Below are positions 42,032 to 51,507 of a DNA stretch of 64,000 nt, in pieces. The first letter of the stretch is position 1. Each line of letters starts with the position of its first letter. Both the position numbers and the translations under genes were made by a program. Where the stretch lies: the NCBI RefSeq assembly GCF_023028105.1, contig NZ_CP095491.1, forward strand, positions 992,001 to 1,056,000, written 5' to 3'. Below the pieces are notes generated by a model. The model ran no database searches, was not told the origin of the DNA, and saw only the letters and a list, made by a program, of their open reading frames with translations. The stretch is from Halosolutus gelatinilyticus (GTDB taxonomy: Archaea > Halobacteriota > Halobacteria > Halobacteriales > Natrialbaceae).

Positions 42032-44413
42032 GTGCGGTTGATCGACGTCCCCCTCCAGGTCGATCCGTCGGAACTCGAGGCGATTCCGCACGAGGAACTC
42101 GTGTGGCTGTTCGCCATGCTCACCCTGTTGTTGCTGTTCGCTCGCGGCCTCGGCGAGGTGGCGAAGCGCTTCGGCCTGCCGTCGGTCGTCGGCGAGTTGA
42201 CCGCCGGGATCGTCCTCGGCCCCTCACTGCTGGGGGCGATGTCGGCGACCGCCGCCGCGGTCGAGTTCACGACGGGCCACGGCGTCGACCTTCAGGTCGG
42301 GATCAATCTCATCAGCGTGTTGTCGTGGATCGGGCTGATCATGCTGATCATCCTGACCGGCCTCGAGACCGACCTCGACCTCATCCTCTCGAAGGCGACC
42401 GAGGCGACGGTGATCGCGGTCGCGAGCATCGTCGTCCCGTTCGCGCTCGGCTTCGGCTTCGCCTGGTACCTCCCCGAGACGTTCCTCGCGGAAGGCGGGA
42501 GCCGACTCACGTTCAGCCTCTTCGTCGCGGTCGCGATGAGCATCTCCGCCATTCCGGTGATCGCCAAGATCCTCATGGACATGGGCCAGATCCGCCGGAA
42601 CTTCGGGCAGATCACCCTCGCCGCGGGGATGATCAACGACACCGTTGGCTGGATCCTCCTCGCGCTCGTGGCGGGCCTCGAGCGCACCGGGCAGGTCGAA
42701 CTCTCAAGCATCGGCGGCACGATCCTCTCGCTGGCGATCATCCTCGGCGTCGGCTTCACGATCGGCCAGCGGGTCGTCCGCTGGATCTTCGTCCTGGTCG
42801 ACAACTACGTCGGCGGGCAGATGGCCAAGATCACGACGCTCATGGTGCTCGCCCTCGGGATGGGGACGGTTACGCACGCGCTGGAACTCGAGGTCGTCCT
42901 GGGTGCGTTCATTGTGGGCATCCTCGTCGGCCAGGTCAACCGGTTCGACTACGAGACCGAGCACGTCTTCGAGATGGTGACGCTCTCGATCTTCGCGCCG
43001 ATCTTCTTCGCGGCGGCCGGCCTGCGCGTCGACCTCGGGCGGTTGCTCGAACCGACGGTCTTCACCGTCGCCGCGGCCGCCCTCGCGATCGCCGTCGTCG
43101 GCAAGTTCGTCGGCTCGTACGTCGGGGCGAAGGCCGTCGGCCTCGGCCACTGGGAGGGAATCACGATGGGCGCCGGTCTCAACGCCCGCGGCGCGATGGA
43201 GATCATCGTCGCCCTCGTCGGCCTCACCCTCGGCGTCCTCACCATCGAGATGTACAGCATCATCGTCTCGATCGCCGTGCTCACCTCGGTCATGGCGCCG
43301 CCGATGCTCCGGTACACGCTCCCGCGGGTCCCCATGACCGAGGAGGAGCGCGAGCGCATCGAGCGGGAGGAACGACAGCGCAAGAGCTTCCTCGGGGCCG
43401 TCGCGCGGATCCTGCTCCCGACCCGCGGCGGCGCCGACACGCAGTACGCCGCCCGGCTGCTCGGCCCGCTGATCCGCGATCGCGACATCGAGCTGACGTC
43501 GATGTACGTGGCGACCGCGCGCGACGGCCGCGACGACGGGCTGTTCGCCAATCCGATCGATCGCCTCCGCGGTCGCCGGCCGACGCGGTCCGACGGCAGC
43601 GGGCCGTCGGAGGACGGCTCGTCGACCGCCGCGACCGGCGACGCGGCGCCGGATCTCGAAGCCCTGGCCGACGACGCCGAACACGCCGAATCCGCCGAAC
43701 ACGACGTCACCGCGCGGGCGTTCGAACTGATCGAGCGGCGCCTCGGCGACCAGGACCGCCCGCCCCGAACCCGCGTCCGCGAGGTCGAGGGCAGCGTCGC
43801 CGACACGATTCTCGACGAGTCGACCAACTACGACCTGACCGTCCTCGGCGAGGCCGGCCGCGGGCGCGATCCGGACGAACCGCTGTTCAGCGAGACCGTC
43901 GATCGCGTGCTCCAGGAGACCTCGCGTCCGACGATGGTCGTCAGCACTCCCTACTCGGGGGAGAGCGCCCTCGAAGAGATGGACGCGGAGTTACGGCGGA
44001 TCCTCCTGCCGACCGCGGGGACGGAGTACAACCGCCACGCCGCCGAGATCGCGTTCGCGATCGCCACGCGGGAGAACGCGATCGTCGAGATCGTCCACGT
44101 CGTCGACGAGCCGCCGGTCGACGAGCGGTTCGTCGACCAGCCCGACCTCTCGAAGGCGATCGGGATCGGCGAGGAGATCGTCGACCGCGAGGCCGACCTC
44201 GGACACGAGATGGGCGCCGACGTGCTGACGACCGTCGAAGTGAGCGATCGGCCCGAAGCGACGATGGTCGAACTCGCCCACCAGGACGACGTCGACCTCA
44301 TCATCATGGGAACCGAGATGCGCCCGATCAGCAAGCGCGCGTTCTACGGCCACCGCGTCGAGCACGTCCTCCAGAACGCCGACTGTCCCGTCGCCGTCGT
44401 GAGTTCGGTCTGA
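42032..44413 (+). CDS. CPA2-type cation/proton antiporter with C-terminal UspA domains
   Basis: The 793-residue protein has an N-terminal transport domain of about 12 helices (residues 1-430), with LPSVVGELTAGIVLGPSLLG, the AIPVIAKIL segment and GAGLNARGAMEIIVALVG. Two stacked universal-stress-protein-like domains follow (about 435-650 and 655-793), the second with PEATMVELAHQDDVDLIIMGT. A Ser/Asp-rich linker (about 515-560) interrupts the first. Such UspA tails may bind ATP and regulate Na+/K+ versus proton exchange. The start is GTG 42032. Confidence 0.92.
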   Translation: MRLIDVPLQVDPSELEAIPHEELVWLFAMLTLLLLFARGLGEVAKRFGLPSVVGELTAGIVLGPSLLGAMSATAAAVEFTTGHGVDLQVGINLISVLSWIGLIMLIILTGLETDLDLILSKATEATVIAVASIVVPFALGFGFAWYLPETFLAEGGSRLTFSLFVAVAMSISAIPVIAKILMDMGQIRRNFGQITLAAGMINDTVGWILLALVAGLERTGQVELSSIGGTILSLAIILGVGFTIGQRVVRWIFVLVDNYVGGQMAKITTLMVLALGMGTVTHALELEVVLGAFIVGILVGQVNRFDYETEHVFEMVTLSIFAPIFFAAAGLRVDLGRLLEPTVFTVAAAALAIAVVGKFVGSYVGAKAVGLGHWEGITMGAGLNARGAMEIIVALVGLTLGVLTIEMYSIIVSIAVLTSVMAPPMLRYTLPRVPMTEEERERIEREERQRKSFLGAVARILLPTRGGADTQYAARLLGPLIRDRDIELTSMYVATARDGRDDGLFANPIDRLRGRRPTRSDGSGPSEDGSSTAATGDAAPDLEALADDAEHAESAEHDVTARAFELIERRLGDQDRPPRTRVREVEGSVADTILDESTNYDLTVLGEAGRGRDPDEPLFSETVDRVLQETSRPTMVVSTPYSGESALEEMDAELRRILLPTAGTEYNRHAAEIAFAIATRENAIVEIVHVVDEPPVDERFVDQPDLSKAIGIGEEIVDREADLGHEMGADVLTTVEVSDRPEATMVELAHQDDVDLIIMGTEMRPISKRAFYGHRVEHVLQNADCPVAVVSSV

Positions 44414-44482
44414 CGGCCGCGGGACAGGACGCCGGCAACCGCAACGGCGACGGCTTTCACTCGGGCCTCCCATCGAAATCCC

Positions 44483-44920
44483 GTGAGCGATCGCACTACC
44501 GGCGCGGGTTCCGAGCCCGACGTCGACGACCTCGAGTTGAGCGACGCCGAACAGGAGGCGCTACACGACATGCAACTCGGGATGGAGTACGTCCACCGGG
44601 CCTACGGCAGCCTCCTCGAGTTTCACCACCAGCTCGGCCACGCGATGGACCGGATGAGCGACGCGGAAGACGGACTTCGCCGGGCGGGTCGCGAGGACTG
44701 GGCGAACCAGCTTCGCGACGAACACCTCCCCGCGGGGGCGATCAGCGACCAGTGGACGTTCGAACTCGTCGAGGAGTTCTCGACGGCGTTTCTCGGCGAG
44801 GTCGACGCCTTCGAATCCGATCTGCGAGACGAGCTGGCGGACGGCGTCGATCACGTGACCGAACGGCGCCAGAAACGGCGGGTCCGCGAGCGCGCGGAGC
44901 GCGCCGACGGGGACGGCTAA
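44483..44920 (+). CDS. conserved haloarchaeal helical protein, unknown function
   Basis: 145 residues from GTG 44483 with an acidic, alpha-helical sequence (LHDMQLGMEYVHRAYGSLLEFHHQLGHAMDRM; FELVEEFSTAFLGEVDAFESDLRDELADGVD). A basic coiled end (ERRQKRRVRERAERA) follows. The His/Glu content might allow metal binding, but no motif is decisive. It sits between the antiporter and the amine oxidase, in the same direction, with a short gap. Confidence 0.7.
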   Translation: MSDRTTGAGSEPDVDDLELSDAEQEALHDMQLGMEYVHRAYGSLLEFHHQLGHAMDRMSDAEDGLRRAGREDWANQLRDEHLPAGAISDQWTFELVEEFSTAFLGEVDAFESDLRDELADGVDHVTERRQKRRVRERAERADGDG

Positions 44921-44960
44921 GATACCAAGCGTTTTCGCGGTTCGCGTCGGAACGGTCGGT

Positions 44961-46091
44961 ATGACCGATCGGTACGACGCCATCGTGATCGGCGTCGGCG
45001 GCATGGGTAGCGCGACGGTCGCCCATCTCGCCGACCGCGGCGCGGACGTGCTCGGCCTCGAACGGTACGACGTCCCGCACGGGTACGGCTCCTCCCACGG
45101 CATCACCCGGATCATCCGGCTGGCCTACTACGAGGGAGCCGACTACGTCCCGCTGTTGCAACGCGCGTACGATCTCTGGCGCGACCTCGACGTCGACCAC
45201 GATCGTCAACTCCTGTACCGGACGGGCTCGATCGACGCCGGACCGGCCGGCGATCCGCTCGTCGAGGGATCGAAACGGTCCTGCGAGGAACACGACCTCG
45301 AGTACGAGCACCTCTCGAGTTCGGAGCTTTCGGAGCGCTACCCGGGCTATCAGCTCCCCGACGAGTACGAGGCGATCTACCAGCCCGACGGGGGCTTTCT
45401 CGTCCCCGAGCAGTGTATCGTCGCCCACGTCGAGCGCGCCCACCGGGCCGGCGCGACGATCCGCGCCAGGGAGCGCGTCGTCGACTGGCGGTCGACGCCC
45501 GACGGCGGCGTTCGCGTCGAGACGGATCACGGCGAGTACGAGGCCGACTCCCTCGTGATCACCGCCGGCGCGTGGGCGGCCCGGTTCGTCGACGCGCTCG
45601 ACGGCGTCGCCGTCCCCGAACGGCAGGTGCTCGCCTGGCTCCAGCCCCGCGAGCCCCACTACTTCGAGCCCGATCGGTTCCCCGTCTGGAACCTCCGGAC
45701 GCCCGAGGGGCGCTACTACGGGTTTCCCGTTCACGGCGTTCCGGGGTTCAAGTTCGGCCGCTACCACCACCGCGAGGAGACGGTCGACCCCGACGCGTTC
45801 GAGCGCGAACCGACGCAGGCGGACGAGCGGCTGCTCCGGTCGTTCGCCGAGCGCTACTTCCCCGACGGCGCGGGGCCGACGATGCGACTGCAGACCTGTC
45901 TCTTCACTAACACCCCCGACGGTCGCTTCGTCCTCGACACGCTCCCCGACCACCCGCAGGTCGCCGTCGGCGCGGGCTTTTCGGGCCACGGCTTCAAGTT
46001 CGCCAGCGCGATCGGCGAGGTCCTCGCCGACCTCGCGCTCGACGGCGAGACCGAGCACCCGATCGAGCAGTTCTCGATCGACCGGTTCTGA
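44961..46091 (+). CDS. solA: monomeric sarcosine oxidase / N-methyl-tryptophan oxidase-type flavoenzyme
   Basis: The 376-residue FAD-dependent oxidase oxidises secondary amines such as N-methyl amino acids, releasing formaldehyde and H2O2. It has the dinucleotide fold GVGGMGSA at about 12-19, ERYDVPHGYGSSHGITRI, PDGGFLVPEQ, and the covalent-flavin Cys region RLQTCLFTNTPDGRFVLD (Cys313). The end GAGFSGHGFKFASAIGEVLADLALDG is the usual C-terminal flavin cover. The preferred substrate is not evident; the gene symbol names the family, not a proven activity. Confidence 0.88.
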   Translation: MTDRYDAIVIGVGGMGSATVAHLADRGADVLGLERYDVPHGYGSSHGITRIIRLAYYEGADYVPLLQRAYDLWRDLDVDHDRQLLYRTGSIDAGPAGDPLVEGSKRSCEEHDLEYEHLSSSELSERYPGYQLPDEYEAIYQPDGGFLVPEQCIVAHVERAHRAGATIRARERVVDWRSTPDGGVRVETDHGEYEADSLVITAGAWAARFVDALDGVAVPERQVLAWLQPREPHYFEPDRFPVWNLRTPEGRYYGFPVHGVPGFKFGRYHHREETVDPDAFEREPTQADERLLRSFAERYFPDGAGPTMRLQTCLFTNTPDGRFVLDTLPDHPQVAVGAGFSGHGFKFASAIGEVLADLALDGETEHPIEQFSIDRF

Positions 46092-46172
46092 GCCTCCGAT
46101 CGGTTCCGACCGTTCGGAGCCGACCGAGACGGCGCGTTCGAACGCGCCGTCTCGGTTCGATCGCCGCCCGCA

Positions 46173-47151
46173 TCACAGTTCGTCGACGATTTCGTCGGCG
46201 AACCGCGTCAGTCCGCGTTCGCTGTCCTCGTTCTCGATCGAGACGATCGCGCGATCGACGCCCAGTTCGTCGAGCCGCGCGAAGTAGTCCCTGAACCACT
46301 CGACGCCGGCCCGATAGCCGAGGTGCAACGGCTCGGGGTCGGCCGTCCGATCGTCCGCGAGTTCGACCCGGACGGCCATCGCGAACGGCTTGTCGCCGGC
46401 ATCGGCGCGCCACGCCTCGAGATAGCGCTCCAGGGTACGGTCCGGCAGGTGGTAGAACAGCCAGCCGTCGCCGTGTTCGGCGATCCACTCGCGGGACTGG
46501 CGGGCGTGCCCCGTCGGCAGCAGCGGGAGCGTCCCCGCCGTCGGCTTCGGGACGACGTCGAGATCTCCCTCGCGCGCGCCCCACTCGCCCTCGAGGCCGG
46601 GGTAGTCCTCCCGCCAGACCGTTCGGAGCGTTTCGACCGCCTCCCGGAACCGATCGCCCCGCGCCTCCCGATCGACGCCGAACGCGGGAAACTCGGGGTC
46701 CCGATCGCCGGTCGCCACGCCGAGGACGAGTCGGCCGTCCGCGAGCCGATCGACCGTCGCGGCGGCCTTCGCGACGTGGAGCGGATGTCGAAGGGAGAGG
46801 ACGATGCTCGCCGTCCCGAGCGCCGCCTCGTCGGTGTGCGCGGCGACGTGGGAGAGCCACGGCCAGGTGTCGAACGTCTGCCCGGCGTCCTCAGAAGCGG
46901 TTCGCGCTTCTGATGGGCTGCACGAGAGCGAAGCTCTCGTGAACGTCGCCGAACTTCGGCCAGTGCGTGGGAACGTCCAGCGCCCAGAGGCCGTCGAAGC
47001 CGACCGACTCGGCGCGTTTCGCGAGCCGAATCTCTTCGGCAACGTCCGGCGTCGATCGGTTCGTCCCCGTAAGCGGAAAACCGGTGACAAAGGTGAGGCC
47101 GTCGCGGGCGAAGAGTCGCTGGTACCCCGCGTTCTCGTGATCGGCGGCCAT
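46173..47151 (-). pseudogene. luciferase-like (TIGR03571-type) oxidoreductase, disrupted by a 58-base insertion
   Basis: The N-terminal frame starts at ATG 47149-47151 (MAADHENAGYQRLF...) and runs to WPKFGD. It then reads VHESFALVQPIRSANRF and stops at TGA 46891-46893. The C-terminal frame resumes with AGQTFDTWPWLSHVAAHTDEAALG, GLVLGVATGDRDPEFPAFG-like and PLLPTGHARQSREWIAEHGDGW, ending at 46173. Relatives read FGDAG without a break, so deleting 46887-46944 restores one frame of about 306 residues. This is a coenzyme F420/flavin-dependent LLM-class oxidoreductase gene, now split, unless the insertion is suppressed in some way. Confidence 0.88.
46887..46944. mobile_element. 58-base double-hairpin insertion
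   Basis: It contains tcagaagcg-gttcg-cgcttctga (46891-46913) and cacgagag-cgaag-ctctcgtg (46921-46941), joined by tgggctg, with gtc at both edges (46887 and 46945) that could be a target duplication. Inserted between the codons for GD and AGQ of a well-conserved protein, it is precise and shifts the frame by one. The source is unknown. Confidence 0.8.
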
Positions 47152-47358
47152 TCAGTTGCGATATCGGCTCCGGGACCATGACGCTGTTCGTTCTCGAACG
47201 ACGGCGATCGATCGTCGTCCGTAATCGAGATGGCGGCCCGGTCACGCGGCTTCGGCAGTGTCTCGATCGCGAACAGTTCAGATGGATATCTACGTAGTCC
47301 CTATCCGCAACGTGACGAGACAGCGCGAAGAAAAATCGAAGATCGGACCGGTACGCGA

Positions 47359-49329
47359 TCAGTCGTCGGCCGTCGCGGCGCCGCTCCCTTCGGCCTGGTC
47401 GCGGGTCCAGGAGAGCTTGCCGCCGGCGGCGAGGATGTCGCGTTCGCGCTCGGAGGCGTCGAGCGTCGTCGTGTACTCCTCGTCGCCGTTGACGCGGATC
47501 GTGAACTCCTCCTGACCGCTGGTGACGGCCTCGAAGACGTCGTCGACGATCTCGATTTCGTCGCCCTGATCGATCGCGTCGTAGGTTTCCTCGTCGATCG
47601 TCAGCGGGACGATGCCGAAGTTGAAGAGGTTCGCGCGGTGGATCCGGGCGAAGCTCTGGGCGAGGACGGCCTCGATGCCGAGGTACATCGGACACATCGC
47701 GGCGTGCTCGCGCGAGGATCCCTGGCCGTAATTCTCGCCGGCGACGAGGACGCCGCCGTCGGCTTCGCGGGCGCGCTTAGCGAAGGTCTCGTCGACGCGC
47801 GAGAGGGTGAACTCGCTCAGCTTGTCGATGTTCGACCGGTACATCAGGATGTCCTGCGTGGCGGGGATGATGTGGTCGGTCGTGATGTTGTCCGCCATCT
47901 TCAGGAGGGCTTCACCTTCGATGTCCGAGTCGAGTTCGTCCCGCAGGGGGACGTCGCCGATGTTCGGGCCCTTGACGAGTTCGTCGTCGACGGCCTCGTC
48001 GGGCGTGATGAGGTCCGTCTTCGAGCCGGTGTACTCGTCGGGCAGTTCGACGCCGGGCGCCTCGAGATCGCCGAGTTCGTCGGCCAGGTCGCGCGGGTCG
48101 ACGATCTCGCCGGCGATCGCCGCGGCGGCGGCGACTTCCGGCGAGCAGAGGTAGACGTTGTCGTCCTCGATGCCGGAGCGGCCCTCGAAATTGCGGTTGA
48201 ACGTCCGCAGGGAGACGGAGTCGCTTGCGGGAACGTGGCCGATGCCGATACACGCCCCGCAGGTGGCCTCGGAGAAGTTGACGCCGGCGGCCATCATCTC
48301 CGCGACCCACCCTTCGCGGGCGAGCATCTCGGAGGCCTGCTTGGAGCCGGGCGCGACGATCATCTCGGTCCTCATGTCGACCTCGCGGCCCTCGAGTATC
48401 TTCGCGGCGGGGAGGATGTCCTCGTAGCCGCCGTTGGTACAGGAGCCGATGATGACCTGATTGACGTCCTGGCCCGCGACCTCGCGGACGGGGACGACGT
48501 TGTCGGGCATCGACGGCTGGGCGATCAGCGGCTCGAGATCGGAGAGGTCGACGACGATCTCGTCGTCGTACTCGGCGTCGTCGTCGGGCTGCAACTCGAC
48601 GTACTCGTCGCCGCGACCGACGCGCTCGAGGTAGTCCTGGGTCTGCTCGTCGGTCGGGAACAGCGACGAGGTCGCGCCGAGTTCCGTCCCCATGTTGGTG
48701 ATCGTCATCCGTTCCGGCGCGGTGAGCGACTCGGCACCGGGGCCGGTGTACTCGAGGATCTTGCCGACGCCGCCTTTGACCGAGAGGCGACGCAGCATCT
48801 CGAGGATGACGTCCTTCGCCGTCGCCCAGTCGGGCAGTTCGCCCTCGAGGCGGACGTTGACGACTTCCGGCATCTCGATGTAGTAGGGCGCGCCGCCCAT
48901 GGCGACGGTGACGTCGATCCCGCCGGCGCCGATCGCCAGCTGGCCGAGGCCGCCCGGCGTCGGGGTGTGTGAGTCGGAGCCAAGCAGCGTCTTGCCGGGG
49001 GCCGCGAAGTTCTCGCGGTGGACGTTGTGACAGATGCCGTTTCCGGGGCGAGAGAAGTACGCGCCGTAGGTGCCAGCAGCAGAGCGGAGGAAGCGGTGGT
49101 CGTCGGTGTTCTTAAAGTCGAACTGATACGTCTGGTGGTCGCAGTACTGCGCGGCGACCTCGGTCTGGACCTCGTCCAGTCCCATCGCTTCGAACTGGAG
49201 CCAGACCATCGTCCCGGTCGTGTCCTGCGTGAGAACCTGATCGATCTCGATCCCGATCTCCTCGCCGGTCTCGAGTTCGCCCTCGACGAGGTGATCGTCG
49301 AGAATCTTCTCGGTGAGCGTTTGTCCCAT
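47359..49329 (-). CDS. acn: aconitate hydratase (aconitase A family)
   Basis: This [4Fe-4S] enzyme interconverts citrate and isocitrate in the TCA cycle. The 656-residue haloarchaeal form is shorter than bacterial AcnA (about 890). Cluster cysteines are Cys297 (GSCTNGG), Cys357 and Cys360 (CGACIG). GSDSHTPTPGGLGQLAIGAGG is the N-terminal signature, and the swivel-domain GENYGQGSSREHAA motif is present near the end. Start ATG 49327-49329. Minus-strand ATTTATC at 49357-49363 is the TATA box. Confidence 0.96.
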   Translation of the reverse strand: MGQTLTEKILDDHLVEGELETGEEIGIEIDQVLTQDTTGTMVWLQFEAMGLDEVQTEVAAQYCDHQTYQFDFKNTDDHRFLRSAAGTYGAYFSRPGNGICHNVHRENFAAPGKTLLGSDSHTPTPGGLGQLAIGAGGIDVTVAMGGAPYYIEMPEVVNVRLEGELPDWATAKDVILEMLRRLSVKGGVGKILEYTGPGAESLTAPERMTITNMGTELGATSSLFPTDEQTQDYLERVGRGDEYVELQPDDDAEYDDEIVVDLSDLEPLIAQPSMPDNVVPVREVAGQDVNQVIIGSCTNGGYEDILPAAKILEGREVDMRTEMIVAPGSKQASEMLAREGWVAEMMAAGVNFSEATCGACIGIGHVPASDSVSLRTFNRNFEGRSGIEDDNVYLCSPEVAAAAAIAGEIVDPRDLADELGDLEAPGVELPDEYTGSKTDLITPDEAVDDELVKGPNIGDVPLRDELDSDIEGEALLKMADNITTDHIIPATQDILMYRSNIDKLSEFTLSRVDETFAKRAREADGGVLVAGENYGQGSSREHAAMCPMYLGIEAVLAQSFARIHRANLFNFGIVPLTIDEETYDAIDQGDEIEIVDDVFEAVTSGQEEFTIRVNGDEEYTTTLDASERERDILAAGGKLSWTRDQAEGSGAATADD

Positions 49330-49356
49330 AGCACCCGAAACTCGGCTTTCCGTCCT

Positions 49357-49363
49357 GATAAAT
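49357..49363 (-). promoter_or_regulatory. TATA box of acn
   Basis: On the minus strand it reads ATTTATC, centred 31 bases upstream of the acn start. It is the same heptamer and spacing as before pan. Confidence 0.6.
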
Positions 49364-49573
49364 CCAGCGTGTTTCTGTAGCGATCAACCGTGTTAATTCC
49401 CCGCAGAACGGCAGATTCGCGTAATTATTGCCGGCTACGAAGACGGGCGACAGCACGTGCTCCTCGACGATCGCTTCCGGCGCTGGACGTCGACCGATCG
49501 GCTCCGGTACGCATCCGCGACGTCGCGGACCGGACTCGAAATGTGTTTCACACTCGGACGACCACCAGGGATC

Positions 49574-50056
49574 ATGTACCGATCCGGCACCTTCGTCGCC
49601 GAACACGTCTCGCCGACGACCGACGAGCAGATCCAGCCAAACGGTGTCGATCTCACCCTCGACGTCGTCTTCGAACAACTGGAACCGGGACGGATCGGCC
49701 GCGACGGGAAACAGATCGGCGAGCGAATCGCGCGGCCGCTCGAGGAACTCGAGCAGAAGGCGCCCGAGACGTACTATCTCCCGCGGGGCGCCTACGTCGC
49801 CCGCTACGGCGAACGCATCGCGATCCCCGAAGGCCACGTCGGATTCGTCTACCCTCGATCGTCGCTGATGCGCAACTCCTGTATGCTCAACACGGCGGTC
49901 TGGGACGCCGGCTACGAGGGCCGCGGCGAGGGGCTATTGCAGGTCCACCACGACGTCGAGATCGAGCGCGGCGCCCGGATCGCGCAACTGGTGTTCGCCG
50001 AGGCGAACCACGAGAACGTCTACGACGGCAGTTACCAGGGCGAAAACCTGGAGTAA
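49574..50056 (+). CDS. dut: dUTPase / dCTP-deaminase-fold nucleotidohydrolase
   Basis: The 160-residue enzyme starts at ATG 49574 (MYRSGTFVAEHV). It contains EQIQPNGVDLTLD, YVARYGERIAIPEGHVGFVYPRSSLMRN, and WDAGYEGRGEGLLQVH with its trailing RIAQLVF, the ordered motifs of dUTP pyrophosphatase/dCTP deaminase. Its small size fits the haloarchaeal dUTPase (dUTP to dUMP), although the deaminase is a close relative. The downstream frame continues after the stop with unrelated-looking sequence (see next entry). Confidence 0.85.
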   Translation: MYRSGTFVAEHVSPTTDEQIQPNGVDLTLDVVFEQLEPGRIGRDGKQIGERIARPLEELEQKAPETYYLPRGAYVARYGERIAIPEGHVGFVYPRSSLMRNSCMLNTAVWDAGYEGRGEGLLQVHHDVEIERGARIAQLVFAEANHENVYDGSYQGENLE

Positions 50057-50314
50057 CCGTTCTCGACCGGGATCTATCGACTCGAGGAAGTCCTCGCCGG
50101 CGACCCGGATCCGCCCACGCTGACGTTCGCCGACGAGGCCCGGTCGCTGGTGTCCGCCGGCGATAGAAGCCTAGAGCGAGATCCGTTCGCCGGCGGTGAC
50201 GTCGAAGACCGGCAGTGGAGCCGGGCGAGCGGCTACGCCCGGTTCCTGCTCGCGAAGGGATTCTGCGAGCGTCTCCACGACGCCGTGGACGTGCTAGACG
50301 GCGGGAACTCGTAG
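50057..50314 (+). pseudogene. gene remnant in frame after the dut stop
   Basis: Directly after the dut TAA, the same frame stays open for 85 codons with good codon bias but no start codon near its beginning. It reads STGIYRLEEVLAGDP, LTFADEARSLVSAGDR, RQWSRASGYARFLLAKG and FCERLHDAVDVLDGG. The sequence looks like a helical protein end, possibly a decayed separate gene or a lost C-terminal part. I do not recognise the family. Confidence 0.5.
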
Positions 50315-50373
50315 AGTTGCTGTCGCGAGCCTCCGGCTCGGCGGGAAGCGCCAGATTCGCGCCGCCGATCGTC

Positions 50374-50661
50374 CTACGCCGTCTCGTTGTCCTCCATTTC
50401 GTCGCCGTCGGTCGCGTTGCCTCCCGTTTCGTTGCTGCCGGTTTCGTTCTCCTCCGATTCGTTGCCGCCGGTTTCGTTCTCCGCGCGGTCCTGGCCGTCG
50501 CCCGTTCCCTCCTCCGCCTCGGGCTCTTCGTTCTCTTCGCCGCCCCCGCCGGGTCCGCCGCAACCGGCGACGAGCGCGGTCGATGCCGTGAGTGCTGCCA
50601 TCCCGAGGACGCGTCGACGCGTTCGGGGTTCGGGTCGTGCGGATCGGTCTGACCGGTCCAT
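50374..50661 (-). CDS. short Tat lipoprotein with acidic Asn/Glu repeat tail
   Basis: The 95-residue frame from ATG 50659-50661 opens with RTRRRVLGMAALTASTALVAGC, a twin-arginine signal with lipobox. The rest is low complexity: Gly-rich, then NETGGNESEENETGSN-type repeats ending DNETA. A surface-anchored acidic stub like this may be a spacer or wall decoration. The Asn-x-Thr/Ser sites are potential N-glycosylation sites. No enzymatic domain is present. Confidence 0.6.
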   Translation of the reverse strand: MDRSDRSARPEPRTRRRVLGMAALTASTALVAGCGGPGGGGEENEEPEAEEGTGDGQDRAENETGGNESEENETGSNETGGNATDGDEMEDNETA

Positions 50662-50844
50662 ATTCGCGTTTTCAGAGCCATCCCAATAAGCCAGAAACCA
50701 GCATTCGCGGGGTCCGCCTCTCGGTACGCGATCGATCGCGGGGCGGGCGCCCGAAGCGATCGTCAGCGACGGTCCCGCTGATCGGGTGTCGGCTGCCGAT
50801 TCACGTATCGTTTTGCCGATCGCTCGCGAAGGGGACGCGTACCG

Positions 50845-51399
50845 ATGATGGCGACGACCCACGCGTTCGCGGGCCTGGCGATCGTCGCGCCGATCGCGGT
50901 CGTCGTCCCGGAGTTCGCCCCGGCGCTGGCCGTCGGCGCGATCTTCGGCGGGGTGGCGCCCGATTTCGATCTCGCCTTCGAACACCGCCGCACGTTCCAC
51001 TACCCCATCCTCGGCGCCGTTCCGACCGCGATCGCGACGGGGCTGGCCGCGTTCGCTCCCGCGCCGCCGACCGCGGCGATCGCGGCCTTCTCGGCGACGG
51101 CGTGGCTCCACGCGGCGAGCGACGCCCTCGGCGGCGGGCCGGAGATGGACCCGTGGACGAACCCGAGCGATAGGGCGGTCTACGATCACCGTCGTGGTCG
51201 GTGGATCCGCCCGCGCCGGTGGATCCGGTACGACGGCGCGCCGGAGGACGGCCTGCTCGCGGTCGCGCTCGCGGTGCCGGCGCTGCTCGTCTTCGACGGC
51301 TGGATCGCGATCGCCGTCCTCGGGGGAGTCGCCGTCTCGCTCGTCTACACCCTGCTTCGGCGACGACTGGTGGCGTGGACGCCGGAGCGATTCGAGTGA
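50845..51399 (+). CDS. metal-dependent hydrolase-type membrane protein (DUF457/YdjM-like)
   Basis: The 184-residue protein begins MMATTHAFAGLAIVAP, with a His in the first helix and GGVAPDFDLAFEHRRTFHYPILG, the His/Asp-rich pattern of the DUF457 membrane hydrolase family. WLHAASDALGG supplies a further ligand, and hydrophobic segments lie at the N-terminus, in the middle and in two C-terminal helices. The substrate is unknown. Confidence 0.82.
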   Translation: MMATTHAFAGLAIVAPIAVVVPEFAPALAVGAIFGGVAPDFDLAFEHRRTFHYPILGAVPTAIATGLAAFAPAPPTAAIAAFSATAWLHAASDALGGGPEMDPWTNPSDRAVYDHRRGRWIRPRRWIRYDGAPEDGLLAVALAVPALLVFDGWIAIAVLGGVAVSLVYTLLRRRLVAWTPERFE

Positions 51400-51507
51400 C
51401 CGCGGTCGCGATCGGCCCCGGGCGGGCCTGAGAACCATCGGGTCCGCCAATCGCCGGTCGCGTCCGCAGTCGGAACCCTGATACTATCGTGCTTCGAGAC
51501 GTTCGGT

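Noticed and set aside
42022-44964. A 980-codon frame on the same strand as the antiporter
   Set aside because: It is arginine/histidine-rich with no motifs and overlaps the antiporter in a shifted frame, a normal effect of GC-rich codon use.
47230-48972. Long plus-strand frame opposite aconitase
   Set aside because: It is antisense to an intact acn with all cluster cysteines; the composition is that of a shadow frame.
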